Shown here piece after piece: positions 41,099 through 48,861 of a DNA stretch of 64,000 nt. The notes below the pieces were generated by a model. It was not told where the DNA came from. It was given only the letters and a program-made list of their open reading frames with translations, and ran no database searches. The position numbers and the translations under genes were made by a program. The first letter of the stretch is position 1. Each line of letters opens with the position of its first letter. The stretch is from Ruminococcus flavefaciens MA2007 (GTDB taxonomy: Bacteria; Bacillota; Clostridia; Oscillospirales; Ruminococcaceae). The stretch spans positions 62,001-126,000 of the forward strand of contig NZ_KK211355.1 of NCBI RefSeq assembly GCF_000621845.1, given 5' to 3'.

Positions 41099-41590
41099 AT
41101 GAATAAGGTCGAGAAGATTCTGATAGGCGTTTTCGGAGTAGGAACGATACCGTATTTTATGCAATGTATACGCAAGGGAATGCGATACGGCTTCGGAAGT
41201 GGAATGATGAGATATTTTAAATCAGAGCTTATTACTCTGTACGGAGCTTTATTCGCATTGTCCGTGATAGGCATGATAACGGTGTTTATCGTTCACGCTA
41301 TCATAAAGAGAAAGAAAAGGAGCGAGGTCAGGATAACAAAGGCTGACAAGATATGGTTCGCAATATCCTTTTTGCCTGTTGTACTGCTTCTGCTCTACGG
41401 ACTGTACGGTGCTGTGACAGGTGTGAATTTTTTGTGGTCGAGTTACTATGGTATTGACGGCTTTATGTTAGCTGTTATCTTCGGCGGTATACTTATCCTG
41501 CCTGTACTGCCACTGTGTATCATCTGGCAGATAATATTCCTCGTAACACGGCATAAGGCTAAGAAAGCGGCGGCTTCTAAAAGTGAGTAG
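41099..41590 (+). CDS. Paralogous membrane protein 2 of 3
   Basis: A 163-residue protein with four or five spans. The central span (FAISFLPVVLLLLYG) and final span (LPVLPLCIIWQIIFLVTRHK) align with the third copy. The translation start context AAAGGAGCTGAGCTTATG is nearly identical to that of the third copy (one base different), evidence of recent duplication. It starts 4 bases after the first copy. Function unknown. Confidence 0.78.
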   Translation: MNKVEKILIGVFGVGTIPYFMQCIRKGMRYGFGSGMMRYFKSELITLYGALFALSVIGMITVFIVHAIIKRKKRSEVRITKADKIWFAISFLPVVLLLLYGLYGAVTGVNFLWSSYYGIDGFMLAVIFGGILILPVLPLCIIWQIIFLVTRHKAKKAAASKSE

Positions 41591-41660
41591 AAAGCAGCAG
41601 GGGACGCGGCGTCCCACATAAAAATTGTAGGGGCTGCCTTTGGCAGTCCGCGAATCAAAA
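41590..41660. repeat. Palindromic repeats within the paralog array
   Basis: A GGGACGCGGCGTCCC palindrome and a GTAGGGGCTGCC/GGCAGTCCG unit separate copies 2 and 3, both members of the dispersed family. Confidence 0.75.
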
Positions 41661-41700
41661 TGACACTATCCGCGTTCAAATCCCGAAAGGATCTGAGCTT

Positions 41701-42159
41701 ATGAAAAAGTATGAAAAGTATTTACTGGGCATATTTGGCGGCTGTGCCGTATTATCCGCAGCGTTTCTGCTGTACAGGGTACTTGTGCTTGATAAGGGGC
41801 TGGGATTATTTGATAGTATTGATGTAGTCATGCCGTGGTTATTTGGCTTCGGAGCTCTTTTCGGCATAATTGCCGTTCTGGTCTCATGGCGGCTGAGAAA
41901 ACGGGCAGAAGCAGGCAAAAAGCCCATATCAAAGCTCTATATGTGGAGCTTTATACTGTCATTTGTTCCCTTTGCGGCAATTCTGATACGTTCAGTGTTC
42001 CGCGGCGTTTCCGAGACTTTGCTTGAGGTCGTGATATGGTATGCAGTCATTATATTCGGACTGATTATTCCTGTTTTTCCGCTGATGATATTCTGGCAGG
42101 TGCTGTATATCGTCAAGAGGATACAGTATAAAGAGCAAATGAAAGTTGTTAGTGATTAG
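41701..42159 (+). CDS. Paralogous membrane protein 3 of 3
   Basis: A 152-residue protein with four spans. It begins KKYEKYLLGIFGG, paralleling EKILIGVFGV of copy 2, and ends with IIPVFPLMIFWQVLYIVKRIQ, paralleling the other copies. The same ribosome-site context as copy 2 precedes it. Function unknown. Confidence 0.78.
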   Translation: MKKYEKYLLGIFGGCAVLSAAFLLYRVLVLDKGLGLFDSIDVVMPWLFGFGALFGIIAVLVSWRLRKRAEAGKKPISKLYMWSFILSFVPFAAILIRSVFRGVSETLLEVVIWYAVIIFGLIIPVFPLMIFWQVLYIVKRIQYKEQMKVVSD

Positions 42160-42206
42160 AGATTAGAAATTAGAAAGTAGTGTAGGGGACGTCGTTTCGG
42201 CGTCCG

Positions 42207-42244
42207 AAAAAAGAGCTTCACGTTTTATGACGTGGAGCTCTTTT
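42207..42244 (+). terminator. Terminator of the membrane-protein triplet
   Basis: GAGCTTCACG/CGTGGAGCTC stem with an 8-base loop, followed by TTTTA. A GGGGACGTCG/CGGCGTCCG repeat unit lies just upstream (42183-42204). Confidence 0.88.
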
Positions 42245-42264
42245 ATGTTAAAATATAAAAATAT

Positions 42265-42335
42265 GTAAAGCTGACTTGACAGAAAATGTAAAGCGTGCTA
42301 TACTATAATCACAGAAGAAGTAAAGTTTGCTTTAC
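42265..42335 (+). promoter_or_regulatory. Promoter with GTAAAGC operator half-sites for the XRE operon
   Basis: TTGACA (42276-42281) and TATACT (42299-42304), spacer 17. GTAAAG(C) occurs at 42265, at 42288 inside the spacer, and as the palindrome GTAAAGTTTGCTTTAC at 42320-42335 after the start site. The layout suggests autoregulation by the XRE protein. Confidence 0.65.
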
Positions 42336-42354
42336 ATCAAAAGGAGGAGCCATC

Positions 42355-42477
42355 ATGATTGAAAATATACACGATTTCATAGAGGCGGCTTTGCCGTGGG
42401 TGACATTGGCTACAGCCATAGCAGTTTTCAGCGTTTGCAGAGACAGGGCTGAAAAGGAGAATAAACATGAAGAATAA
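42355..42477 (+). CDS. Small 40-residue membrane protein
   Basis: One hydrophobic segment (AALPWVTLATAIAVFSVC) followed by a charged tail (RDRAEKENKHEE). AAGGAGGAG is 4-10 bases upstream. It overlaps the XRE gene by 11 bases. Small proteins of this kind often precede XRE regulators in Firmicutes; the role is unknown. Confidence 0.7.
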   Translation: MIENIHDFIEAALPWVTLATAIAVFSVCRDRAEKENKHEE

Positions 42478-42673
42478 AATACAGGAGCTGCGGAAAGCCC
42501 GAAAGGTCACACAGCAGGAGCTTGCCGACGCCCTCAGCGTCACGCGGCAGACTATAATATCACTGGAAAACGGAAAATACAATGCGTCCCTCACTCTCGC
42601 CCACAAGGCGGCGCAGTTCTTCGGCGTTACTATCGAGGAGCTGTTCATATTCGAGGGAGAGGAGAACCTTTAA
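42467..42673 (+). CDS. XRE-family transcriptional regulator
   Basis: A 68-residue protein that is almost only a helix-turn-helix (KNKIQELRKARKVTQQELA then SVTRQTIISLENGKYNASL), as in small Cro/C1-type regulators of membrane-protein operons. It lacks a ligand or dimerisation extension. It lies in an operon with a 40-residue membrane protein upstream and two paralogous membrane proteins downstream. It probably binds the GTAAAGC sites before the operon. Confidence 0.92.
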   Translation: MKNKIQELRKARKVTQQELADALSVTRQTIISLENGKYNASLTLAHKAAQFFGVTIEELFIFEGEENL

Positions 42674-42684
42674 GGAGGATAATT

Positions 42685-43110
42685 ATGGAAAAGTTTAAAA
42701 AACAACTTGTTACAAGTAACTTCATTTACTGGCTTTTTATAGTTCTTTCGATAATAGGAGCAGTTCTTGTCGTTGTATTTAGTCCGAATCATCGTGACGG
42801 CAATGGTACAGTCGGATTTTTTGCTGCTATGATAGCTATTTCGGTGATTAATATACACAGAAACAGGAAAGCGCTCAAGAACGAAAAGCTATTGAAAGAA
42901 ATGTACATCAACAGCGTTGACGAAAGAAAAAAACAGATTCTGCTCCAAGCATCAAAAACCTCATTCTTTATTATTCTTGCAAGTATGCTGATAGCTTCTA
43001 TTGTGTTCAGATTCATCAGCATGACAGTAAGCATTGTTCTTACCTGCTGTATGATGTTTATTCTTATCGTTTATTTTGCGGTTACGGCTTATTACAATAA
43101 GAAGATGTGA
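42685..43110 (+). CDS. Paralogous membrane protein of XRE operon, copy 1
   Basis: A 141-residue protein with two N-terminal and two C-terminal membrane spans around a charged loop (KEMYINSVDERKKQILLQA). It ends AYYNKKM, as does the next gene (SYYNKKM). AGGAGGATAATT precedes the ATG, identical to the site of copy 2. Function unknown; expression is presumably controlled by the XRE protein. Confidence 0.8.
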   Translation: MEKFKKQLVTSNFIYWLFIVLSIIGAVLVVVFSPNHRDGNGTVGFFAAMIAISVINIHRNRKALKNEKLLKEMYINSVDERKKQILLQASKTSFFIILASMLIASIVFRFISMTVSIVLTCCMMFILIVYFAVTAYYNKKM

Positions 43111-43138
43111 ATACCGAGTATTTATAAGGAGGATAATT

Positions 43139-43582
43139 ATGGAAGAATATAGGAAAAAATTAAAGAAGAGATCTGTTTTATATCTGCTTGTACTTATCGT
43201 CTCTTTCGCAGGGATAGGAACATTTTTCGTATTTGGCAGGGTATTGTTCGGCATGGACGTTGAACTCAGACGAAGCTTCGGCGGTATATTCGGCATTTTG
43301 TTTCTTGCTTCGTTTGCAGGCATTTTAAGCAGCACAGTGACGCTCGGCGATGAAAATAAGCTTAAGAAAGAGTATATACGCAGCACCGACGAAAGGAACC
43401 TCGTTATCGAGGCAAGATCATCTAATGTGACTTTGAACATTGTAATGGCAGGTCTTTATATAGGATTCGTAATTATTACGCTTTTCTCCGACAACGGTGC
43501 GGGAAAAGTTTTGGGAATATGCTGTTACAGCACATGGCTTATAAAAAGTATTGTGAAGTCTTATTATAATAAGAAGATGTGA
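43139..43582 (+). CDS. Paralogous membrane protein of XRE operon, copy 2
   Basis: A 147-residue protein with the same layout as copy 1: two spans, a charged loop (KKEYIRSTDERNLVIEARS) and two further spans, ending SYYNKKM. ATG 43139 is chosen because AAGGAGGATAATT precedes it, the same site as copy 1; the longer frame starts inside copy 1. Function unknown. Confidence 0.8.
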   Translation: MEEYRKKLKKRSVLYLLVLIVSFAGIGTFFVFGRVLFGMDVELRRSFGGIFGILFLASFAGILSSTVTLGDENKLKKEYIRSTDERNLVIEARSSNVTLNIVMAGLYIGFVIITLFSDNGAGKVLGICCYSTWLIKSIVKSYYNKKM

Positions 43583-43590
43583 AACAAAAA

Positions 43591-43625
43591 CTCCCCGATA
43601 CCTGTTCGTATCGGGGAGTGATTTT
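43591..43625. terminator. Bidirectional terminator
   Basis: CTCCCCGATAC/GTATCGGGGAG stem with a CTGTTC loop; T-rich tails are present on both strands. It can end the XRE operon (plus) and the oxidoreductase gene (minus). Confidence 0.9.
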
Positions 43626-43702
43626 TATATTCGTATGTGCACGTTAGTTTTCAAGCGGAAATATTCCGTTTAATCAATCTTCAACGAAGAGCGTCACGCT
43701 GC

Positions 43703-46700
43703 TTACTTCTCAGCGAGCTTTGTGAGGTACTCGTAACGATTAGCAGCAGTCTTCTCAGCCTTCGCGAAGAGCTCCTTAGCACGGTCTGGGAATGAACGTG
43801 TGAGTGCGCTGTAACGAGCCTCGTTCATGATGAAGTCCTGATATGACTCTGTTGGAGCCTTGGAATCGAGCTGGAATGGGTTCTTGCCCTCAGCAGCGAG
43901 ACGAGGATCGTAACGGAAGTTGTTCCAGTAACCGCACTTAACAGCCTTCTCCATCTCAGCCTGACAGTTAGTCATACCGCCCTTGATAGAGTGCATCTCA
44001 CAAGGTGCATAGCCGATGATGAGTGATGGGCCCGGATAAGCCTCAGCTTCCTTGATTGCCTTGAGTGTCTGGTTCATATCAGCACCCATAGCGATCTGTG
44101 CAACATAGATGTAGCCGTAGCTCATAGCGATATCAGCAAGACGCTTCTTAGCGATTGCCTTACCAGCTGCTGCGAACTGTGCAACCTGACCAATGTTAGA
44201 GGACTTGGAAGCCTGTCCGCCTGTATTTGAGTAAACCTCAGTATCGAATACCATGATGTTTACATCTTCACCTGTAGCGAGAACGTGGTCGAGACCGCCG
44301 AATCCGATATCATAAGCCCAACCGTCGCCGCCGAAGATCCATACGGACTTCTTGGAGAGGTAGTTCTTGTTCTCAAGGATATCAGCCTTCTTATCGCACT
44401 TGCAGTCGCACTTCTCGAGCTCAGCAACGAGTGCAGCTGTTGCAGCTGTATTCTTAGCACCGTCGTTTACTGTTGCGAGATACTCATCAGCAGCAGCCTT
44501 GATCTCAGCAGATGCCTTGTCGCTTGCAGCGATTTCCTTTACTTCCTCGATGAGTCTCTCACGGATAGCCTTCTGACCGAGATACATACCGAGACCGTGC
44601 TCAGCGTTGTCCTCGAACAGTGAGTTTGCCCATGCAGGACCGTGGCCGTTTGCATCAACAGTGTATGGTGATGTAGCAGCAGGACCGCCCCAGATCGAAG
44701 AACATCCTGTTGCGTTGGAGATGTACATTCTTGAACCGAAGAGCTGAGTGATGAGTCTTGCATAAGAAGTCTCAGCACAGCCTGCGCATGAACCTGAGAA
44801 TTCGAGGAGCGGCTTCTTGTACTGGCTGGAGATAACAGTAGCGTCAGTTGCTACATCTGTCTTCTCTGTAACCTTAGCAACACAGTAATCGAATACTGCC
44901 TGCTGTGGCTCCTGTGACTCTCTTGGAACCATCTTGAGTGACTTAGTTGGGCAGACACCGATACATACGCCGCATCCCATACAGTCCATAGCGGAAACAG
45001 CGAGAGTGTACTTGTACTCGCTCTTTACGATCGGCTTAGGAGCGATCTTGATGTTCTCAGGAGCAGCAGCAACCTCAGCGTCTGTCAGAGCGAATGGACG
45101 GATAGTTGCGTGTGGGCAGACAAATGAACACTTGTTACACTTTGCACAAGTATCCTGATTCCACTCAGGAACCATAACAGCTACGCCGCGCTTCTCGTAT
45201 GCGGAAGCACCCTGCTCGAATGTACCGTCAACGTGATCTGAGAATGCAGAAACAGGGAGAGTATCACCGAGCATCTTGCCTACAGGGTTCATGATGCCGT
45301 CAACCATCTTGACGAGCTTCTCTGGGCCCTCGAGCTTAGCAGGTGCGGAATTATCAACAGCATTTGCCCACTCAGCAGGAACATCTACCTTAACGTAAGC
45401 ATTTGCGCCTGCGTCGATAGCCTTCTCGTTCATCTGAACGATCTCGATACCCTTCTTCATGAACTTCTGAGCCTTCTCCTTCATGTAGCCGATTGCCTCA
45501 GCCTCAGGAAGAACCTTTGAAAGTGAGAAGAATGCAGACTGGAGAATTGTATTTGTACGCTTGCCAAGACCGATCTCCTGTGCAAGGTCTATAGCGTTAA
45601 CCAGATAGAGCTGGATATTGTTCTTTGCGATATACTGCTTTGTATCAGCTGTGAGGTGCTGATCGAGCTCCTCAGGCTTCCACTGGCAGTTGATAAGGAA
45701 TACACCGCCGGGCTTTACATCGTTGACCATCTTGTAACCCTTGAGTATGTAGGAAGGATTGTGACAGGCAACAAAGTCAGCCTTGTTGATGTAGTAAGGG
45801 CTCTTGATTGGCTTATCGCCAAAACGGAGGTGTGAGATTGTGATACCGCCGGTCTTCTTTGAGTCATACTGGAAGTAAGCCTGAACGTACTTGTCAGTGT
45901 GGTCGCCGATGATCTTGATAGAGTCCTTGTTAGCGCCAACAGTACCGTCGCCGCCGAGTCCCCAGAACTTGCACTCGATCGTGCCTTCTGCTGCTGTGTT
46001 AGGAGCATCTTCCTCAGCAAGTGAGAGGTTTGTAACATCATCAACGATACCGAGTGTGAACTGTGGCTTAGGATCAGCCTTAGCGAGCTCAGCATATACA
46101 GCGAATACAGATGCAGGAGGAGTATCCTTTGAACCGAGACCGTAACGGCCGCCGATCACCTTGATACCTGTTCTGCCTGTAGCATTAAGAGCTGCAACAA
46201 CATCGAGGTAGAGAGGCTCACCGAGAGAACCAGGCTCCTTTGTTCTGTCGAGTACAGCGATTGCCTTTGCAGATGCAGGGATTGCCTCAACGAGCTTCTC
46301 AGCAGAGAATGGACGGAACAGGCGAACCTTAACGATACCGACCTTCTCGCCCTTCTTGTTGAGGTAGTCGATAACTTCTTCAGCAACGTCGCAGATAGAA
46401 CCCATTGCAACGATCACGCGCTCTGCATCAGCAGCACCGTAGTAGTTGAAGAGCTTGTAGTCTGTACCGAGCTTTTCGTTTACCTTGTTCATGTACTCCT
46501 CAACGATACCGGGAACAGCATTGTAGTAGGAGTTGCAAGCCTCACGGTGCTGGAAGAAGATATCTCCGTTTTCGTGAGAACCGCGCATTGTAGGATTCTC
46601 AGGATTAAGAGCACGTTCACGGAATGCCTTAACAGAATCCATATCGCACATTTCCTTGAGATCCTCGTAATCCCATACAGCGATCTTCTGGATCTCGTGT

Positions 46701-47236
46701 GATGTACGGAAACCGTCGAAGAAGTTGATGAAAGGAACACGGCTCTTGATGGAAGCGAGATGTGCAACAGCAGCAAGATCCATAACTTCCTGTGGGTTTG
46801 TCTCAGCGAGCATTGCGAAACCTGTCTGACGGCAAGCATAAACGTCAGAGTGGTCACCGAAGATGTTCAGTGCGTGAGAAGCAACGCAGCGAGCAGAAAC
46901 GTGGAATACGCAAGGAAGCAGCTCACCTGCGATCTTGTACATATTCGGGATCATGAGGAGAAGTCCCTGAGAAGCAGTATAGGTTGTGGTAAGAGCACCA
47001 GCGTTCAGAGAACCGTGAACAGTACCTGCTGCACCGGCTTCGGACTGCATCTCCTCAACCTTAACGGTAGTGCCGAAAATGTTCTTGACACCCTGAGCGG
47101 ACCACTGATCAACATAGTCTGCCATTGGGCTGGAAGGTGTGATCGGGTAGATACCGGCAACTTCCGTGAAGGCATAAGAAACATATGCAGCGGCATTATT
47201 ACCGTCCATTGTTTTCATTTTTCTTGTGATTGCCAT
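43703..47236 (-). CDS. nifJ: Pyruvate:ferredoxin (flavodoxin) oxidoreductase
   Basis: An 1177-residue single-chain PFOR that converts pyruvate and CoA to acetyl-CoA, CO2 and reduced ferredoxin, the central step of this organism's fermentation. It starts RKMKTMDGNNAAAYVSYAFTE, then the CoA/pyruvate domains (GIYPITPSSPMAD). Two [4Fe-4S] motifs lie near 690-750 (CAKCNKCSFVCP and CMGCGVCIGVCP). The C-terminal TPP domain has GGDGWAYDIGFGGLDH and NTGGQASKSS. Length matches the family. Codon use is strongly biased, as in a highly expressed gene. Confidence 0.98.
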   Translation of the reverse strand: MAITRKMKTMDGNNAAAYVSYAFTEVAGIYPITPSSPMADYVDQWSAQGVKNIFGTTVKVEEMQSEAGAAGTVHGSLNAGALTTTYTASQGLLLMIPNMYKIAGELLPCVFHVSARCVASHALNIFGDHSDVYACRQTGFAMLAETNPQEVMDLAAVAHLASIKSRVPFINFFDGFRTSHEIQKIAVWDYEDLKEMCDMDSVKAFRERALNPENPTMRGSHENGDIFFQHREACNSYYNAVPGIVEEYMNKVNEKLGTDYKLFNYYGAADAERVIVAMGSICDVAEEVIDYLNKKGEKVGIVKVRLFRPFSAEKLVEAIPASAKAIAVLDRTKEPGSLGEPLYLDVVAALNATGRTGIKVIGGRYGLGSKDTPPASVFAVYAELAKADPKPQFTLGIVDDVTNLSLAEEDAPNTAAEGTIECKFWGLGGDGTVGANKDSIKIIGDHTDKYVQAYFQYDSKKTGGITISHLRFGDKPIKSPYYINKADFVACHNPSYILKGYKMVNDVKPGGVFLINCQWKPEELDQHLTADTKQYIAKNNIQLYLVNAIDLAQEIGLGKRTNTILQSAFFSLSKVLPEAEAIGYMKEKAQKFMKKGIEIVQMNEKAIDAGANAYVKVDVPAEWANAVDNSAPAKLEGPEKLVKMVDGIMNPVGKMLGDTLPVSAFSDHVDGTFEQGASAYEKRGVAVMVPEWNQDTCAKCNKCSFVCPHATIRPFALTDAEVAAAPENIKIAPKPIVKSEYKYTLAVSAMDCMGCGVCIGVCPTKSLKMVPRESQEPQQAVFDYCVAKVTEKTDVATDATVISSQYKKPLLEFSGSCAGCAETSYARLITQLFGSRMYISNATGCSSIWGGPAATSPYTVDANGHGPAWANSLFEDNAEHGLGMYLGQKAIRERLIEEVKEIAASDKASAEIKAAADEYLATVNDGAKNTAATAALVAELEKCDCKCDKKADILENKNYLSKKSVWIFGGDGWAYDIGFGGLDHVLATGEDVNIMVFDTEVYSNTGGQASKSSNIGQVAQFAAAGKAIAKKRLADIAMSYGYIYVAQIAMGADMNQTLKAIKEAEAYPGPSLIIGYAPCEMHSIKGGMTNCQAEMEKAVKCGYWNNFRYDPRLAAEGKNPFQLDSKAPTESYQDFIMNEARYSALTRSFPDRAKELFAKAEKTAANRYEYLTKLAEK

Positions 47237-47323
47237 AGGAATGACCTCCTAAATATTATAATAATTAGGTTATAGAAGTGGTTAGCGAATGATAACGTAA
47301 ACCACATATAACTACTGTGAAAT

Positions 47324-47352
47324 ATTATACCACATATCGAGATTTTTGTAAA
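47324..47352 (-). promoter_or_regulatory. Promoter of the pyruvate:ferredoxin oxidoreductase gene
   Basis: Minus strand TTTACA (47352-47347), 17-base spacer, TATAAT (47329-47324), followed by a leader of about 80 bases ending in AGGAGGTCATTCCT before the ATG. Confidence 0.75.
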
Positions 47353-47553
47353 CACTTTTTTTGCGGAATTGTTAGAAAAATATCAGGGATGTTTTTGGAG
47401 AATTTACCTATATTTAGGGAAATAGGCGGCATATGCAGCGACGGAGGTCCGAAAAGATATACAGCTGTCAGCATTTTTGAAAGGATTCTTATGAAATATG
47501 CGATAGAAAGAACGGCAAAAGTTGTGCATATTGACAAAAGTTGGTGATTTTAC

Positions 47554-47582
47554 TTGACGGAAAGTCAGAAATAAGGTATAAT
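47554..47582 (+). promoter_or_regulatory. Promoter of a candidate small RNA
   Basis: TTGACG (47554-47559) and TATAAT (47577-47582), spacer 17. No coding gene follows before a strong terminator. Confidence 0.7.
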
Positions 47583-47587
47583 AACTA

Positions 47588-47709
47588 CAGTGTTAAATAA
47601 TCTTTAATTATTAACACTCGTTTTGTTGTCTCCTTTCTTTTGTTCTACACATATTTATTTTTATCTGTTTATCTAAGACAAGCAGGGCTTTATGCCCTGC
47701 ATTTTTTTT
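47588..47709 (+). ncRNA. Candidate small noncoding RNA
   Basis: About 120 bases between a good promoter and a terminator (GCAGGGC/GCCCTGC stem, 47682-47700, then ATTTTTTTT). A GTGTTAA/TTAACAC hairpin forms the 5' end (47590-47617); the middle is U- and C-rich and unpaired (TCTCCTTTCTTTTG). No frame with a ribosome site is present. The pyrimidine-rich stretch is complementary to AGGAGA-type ribosome sites, a hint of antisense action, but this is inference. Confidence 0.5.
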
Positions 47710-47926
47710 GGCAGCGTGACGCTGCACCCTTGCCACGTTGACGCTCGCAAGCTCGCTCACTCTTATCAATGCCGATAATCGTACATCGCTTACGGCACAA
47801 AAAAATATGTAAGGGCTGCCTTTAGGCTGCTCCCCTTAACGGAAAAAGCGGGCTACCGAGCCGTAAAGTAACGGCTCATATTTGGTAACCTGCGATTCCG
47901 CCAAAGGGGGCTCCCCTTGGCAGTCC
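47708..47926. repeat. Intergenic repeat and long nested hairpin before spoVAC
   Basis: The first 100 bases (GCAGCGTGACGCTGC, GCTCGCAAGCTCGCTC) are an inverted copy of the 27165-27295 element. Then 47829-47911 forms nested stems: CCCCTT/AAGGGG, CGGAA/TTCCG, GCGGGCTACC/GGTAACCTGC and GAGCCGT/ACGGCTC. The outer GGGCTGCC and GGCAGTCCG match the dispersed palindrome at 41625. Confidence 0.7.
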
Positions 47927-47984
47927 GTTTTTTATGCATATTTTTCATAAAGCCGCAGATAATACCGTAAAAGGAGCTGATATT

Positions 47985-48422
47985 ATGAAAATAACCCCTG
48001 AGCTTTACGGTGATATGACACGGCAGGCTTCTCCCAAATCAAATTATAAGGTGAATATCACGACTGCATTTTTAGTCGGCGGAGCTATCTGTGCTCTCGG
48101 GCAGATAATACTCGCTGTGCTGGAAGGATACGGTCTTGACCGTACGGAAGCAGGTACATGGACTTCTATAATACTTGTCGGATTAAGTGCAGTCTGCACG
48201 GGCTTCGGCTGGTATTCAAAGCTTGCAAAGCACGCAGGCGCAGGAACTCTCGTGCCGATAACGGGCTTCTCAAATGCTATTAGCTCGTCAGCCATAGAAG
48301 CGCGTTCCGAGGGGCTCGTTCTCGGTGTCGGAGCAAAGATATTCACGATAGCAGGACCTGTTATACTGTTCGGCTGTTCTGCTGCCACGGTTTACGGATT
48401 GATATATTATTTCGTAAAATAA
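47985..48422 (+). CDS. spoVAC: Stage V sporulation protein AC
   Basis: A 145-residue membrane protein of the SpoVAC family, which in Bacillus forms part of the channel for dipicolinic acid uptake into the forespore. The sequence around KLAKHAGAGTLVPITGFSNAISSSAIEARSEG is the family signature. Four or so spans. AAAAGGAG lies before ATG 47985. The usual partners spoVAD and spoVAE do not follow; spoIIID does. Ruminococci are described as non-sporing, so its present role is uncertain. Confidence 0.9.
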   Translation: MKITPELYGDMTRQASPKSNYKVNITTAFLVGGAICALGQIILAVLEGYGLDRTEAGTWTSIILVGLSAVCTGFGWYSKLAKHAGAGTLVPITGFSNAISSSAIEARSEGLVLGVGAKIFTIAGPVILFGCSAATVYGLIYYFVK

Positions 48423-48523
48423 GCGGAGGACGACCATTGACCGTCCCTACAGCTGAATGCTGATAATAATCACCTTTTTCATAACATATACATTAATAAA
48501 TGTTATGAAAAGAGGTGATGAGC

Positions 48524-48796
48524 TTGAAGCTCCAGCAAGAGGGGCGGGCGGTCATGCTTGGGAGATTTATTACCGAGAACAAGACCACGGTCCGTGCCGC
48601 GGCAAATCATTTCGGTATCTCGAAAAGCACCGTACATAAGGACGTCAGTGAGCGGCTTCGTACCGAAGATCCCGAGCTGTATGCCCGTGTAAAGGATATA
48701 CTTGAAATTAACAAGCAGGAGCGCCATATCCGCGGCGGCCTTGCAACTAAGCGGAAGTACGCGGCAATAGCACACCGCAAAAGACCATATAAGTAA
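48524..48796 (+). CDS. spoIIID: Sporulation transcription factor SpoIIID
   Basis: A 90-residue DNA-binding protein with a helix-turn-helix (TVRAAANHFGISKSTVHKDV) and the characteristic HIRGGLATKRKY segment; SpoIIID is the mother-cell regulator in Bacillus. A TTG at 48524 is proposed as start because AGAGG (48511-48515) is 8 bases upstream; GTG 48515 and ATG 48518 overlap the ribosome site. Length then matches SpoIIID. Confidence 0.93.
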   Translation: MKLQQEGRAVMLGRFITENKTTVRAAANHFGISKSTVHKDVSERLRTEDPELYARVKDILEINKQERHIRGGLATKRKYAAIAHRKRPYK

Positions 48797-48818
48797 AAAA
48801 AAACAGCACCAAATGCGA

Positions 48819-48859
48819 AAAAGCCGTAAATAAGCTTTAAGCTTCTTTACGGCCTTTTC
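48819..48859 (+). terminator. Terminator of spoVAC-spoIIID
   Basis: GCCGTAAA/TTTACGGC stem with an inner AAGCTTTAAGCTT palindrome, followed by CTTTTC. Confidence 0.8.
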
Positions 48860-48861
48860 TG

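Noticed and set aside
47317-47547. 76-residue plus-strand frame between PFOR and the candidate small RNA
   Set aside because: It starts inside the PFOR promoter, has no ribosome site, and the composition is not coding-like.
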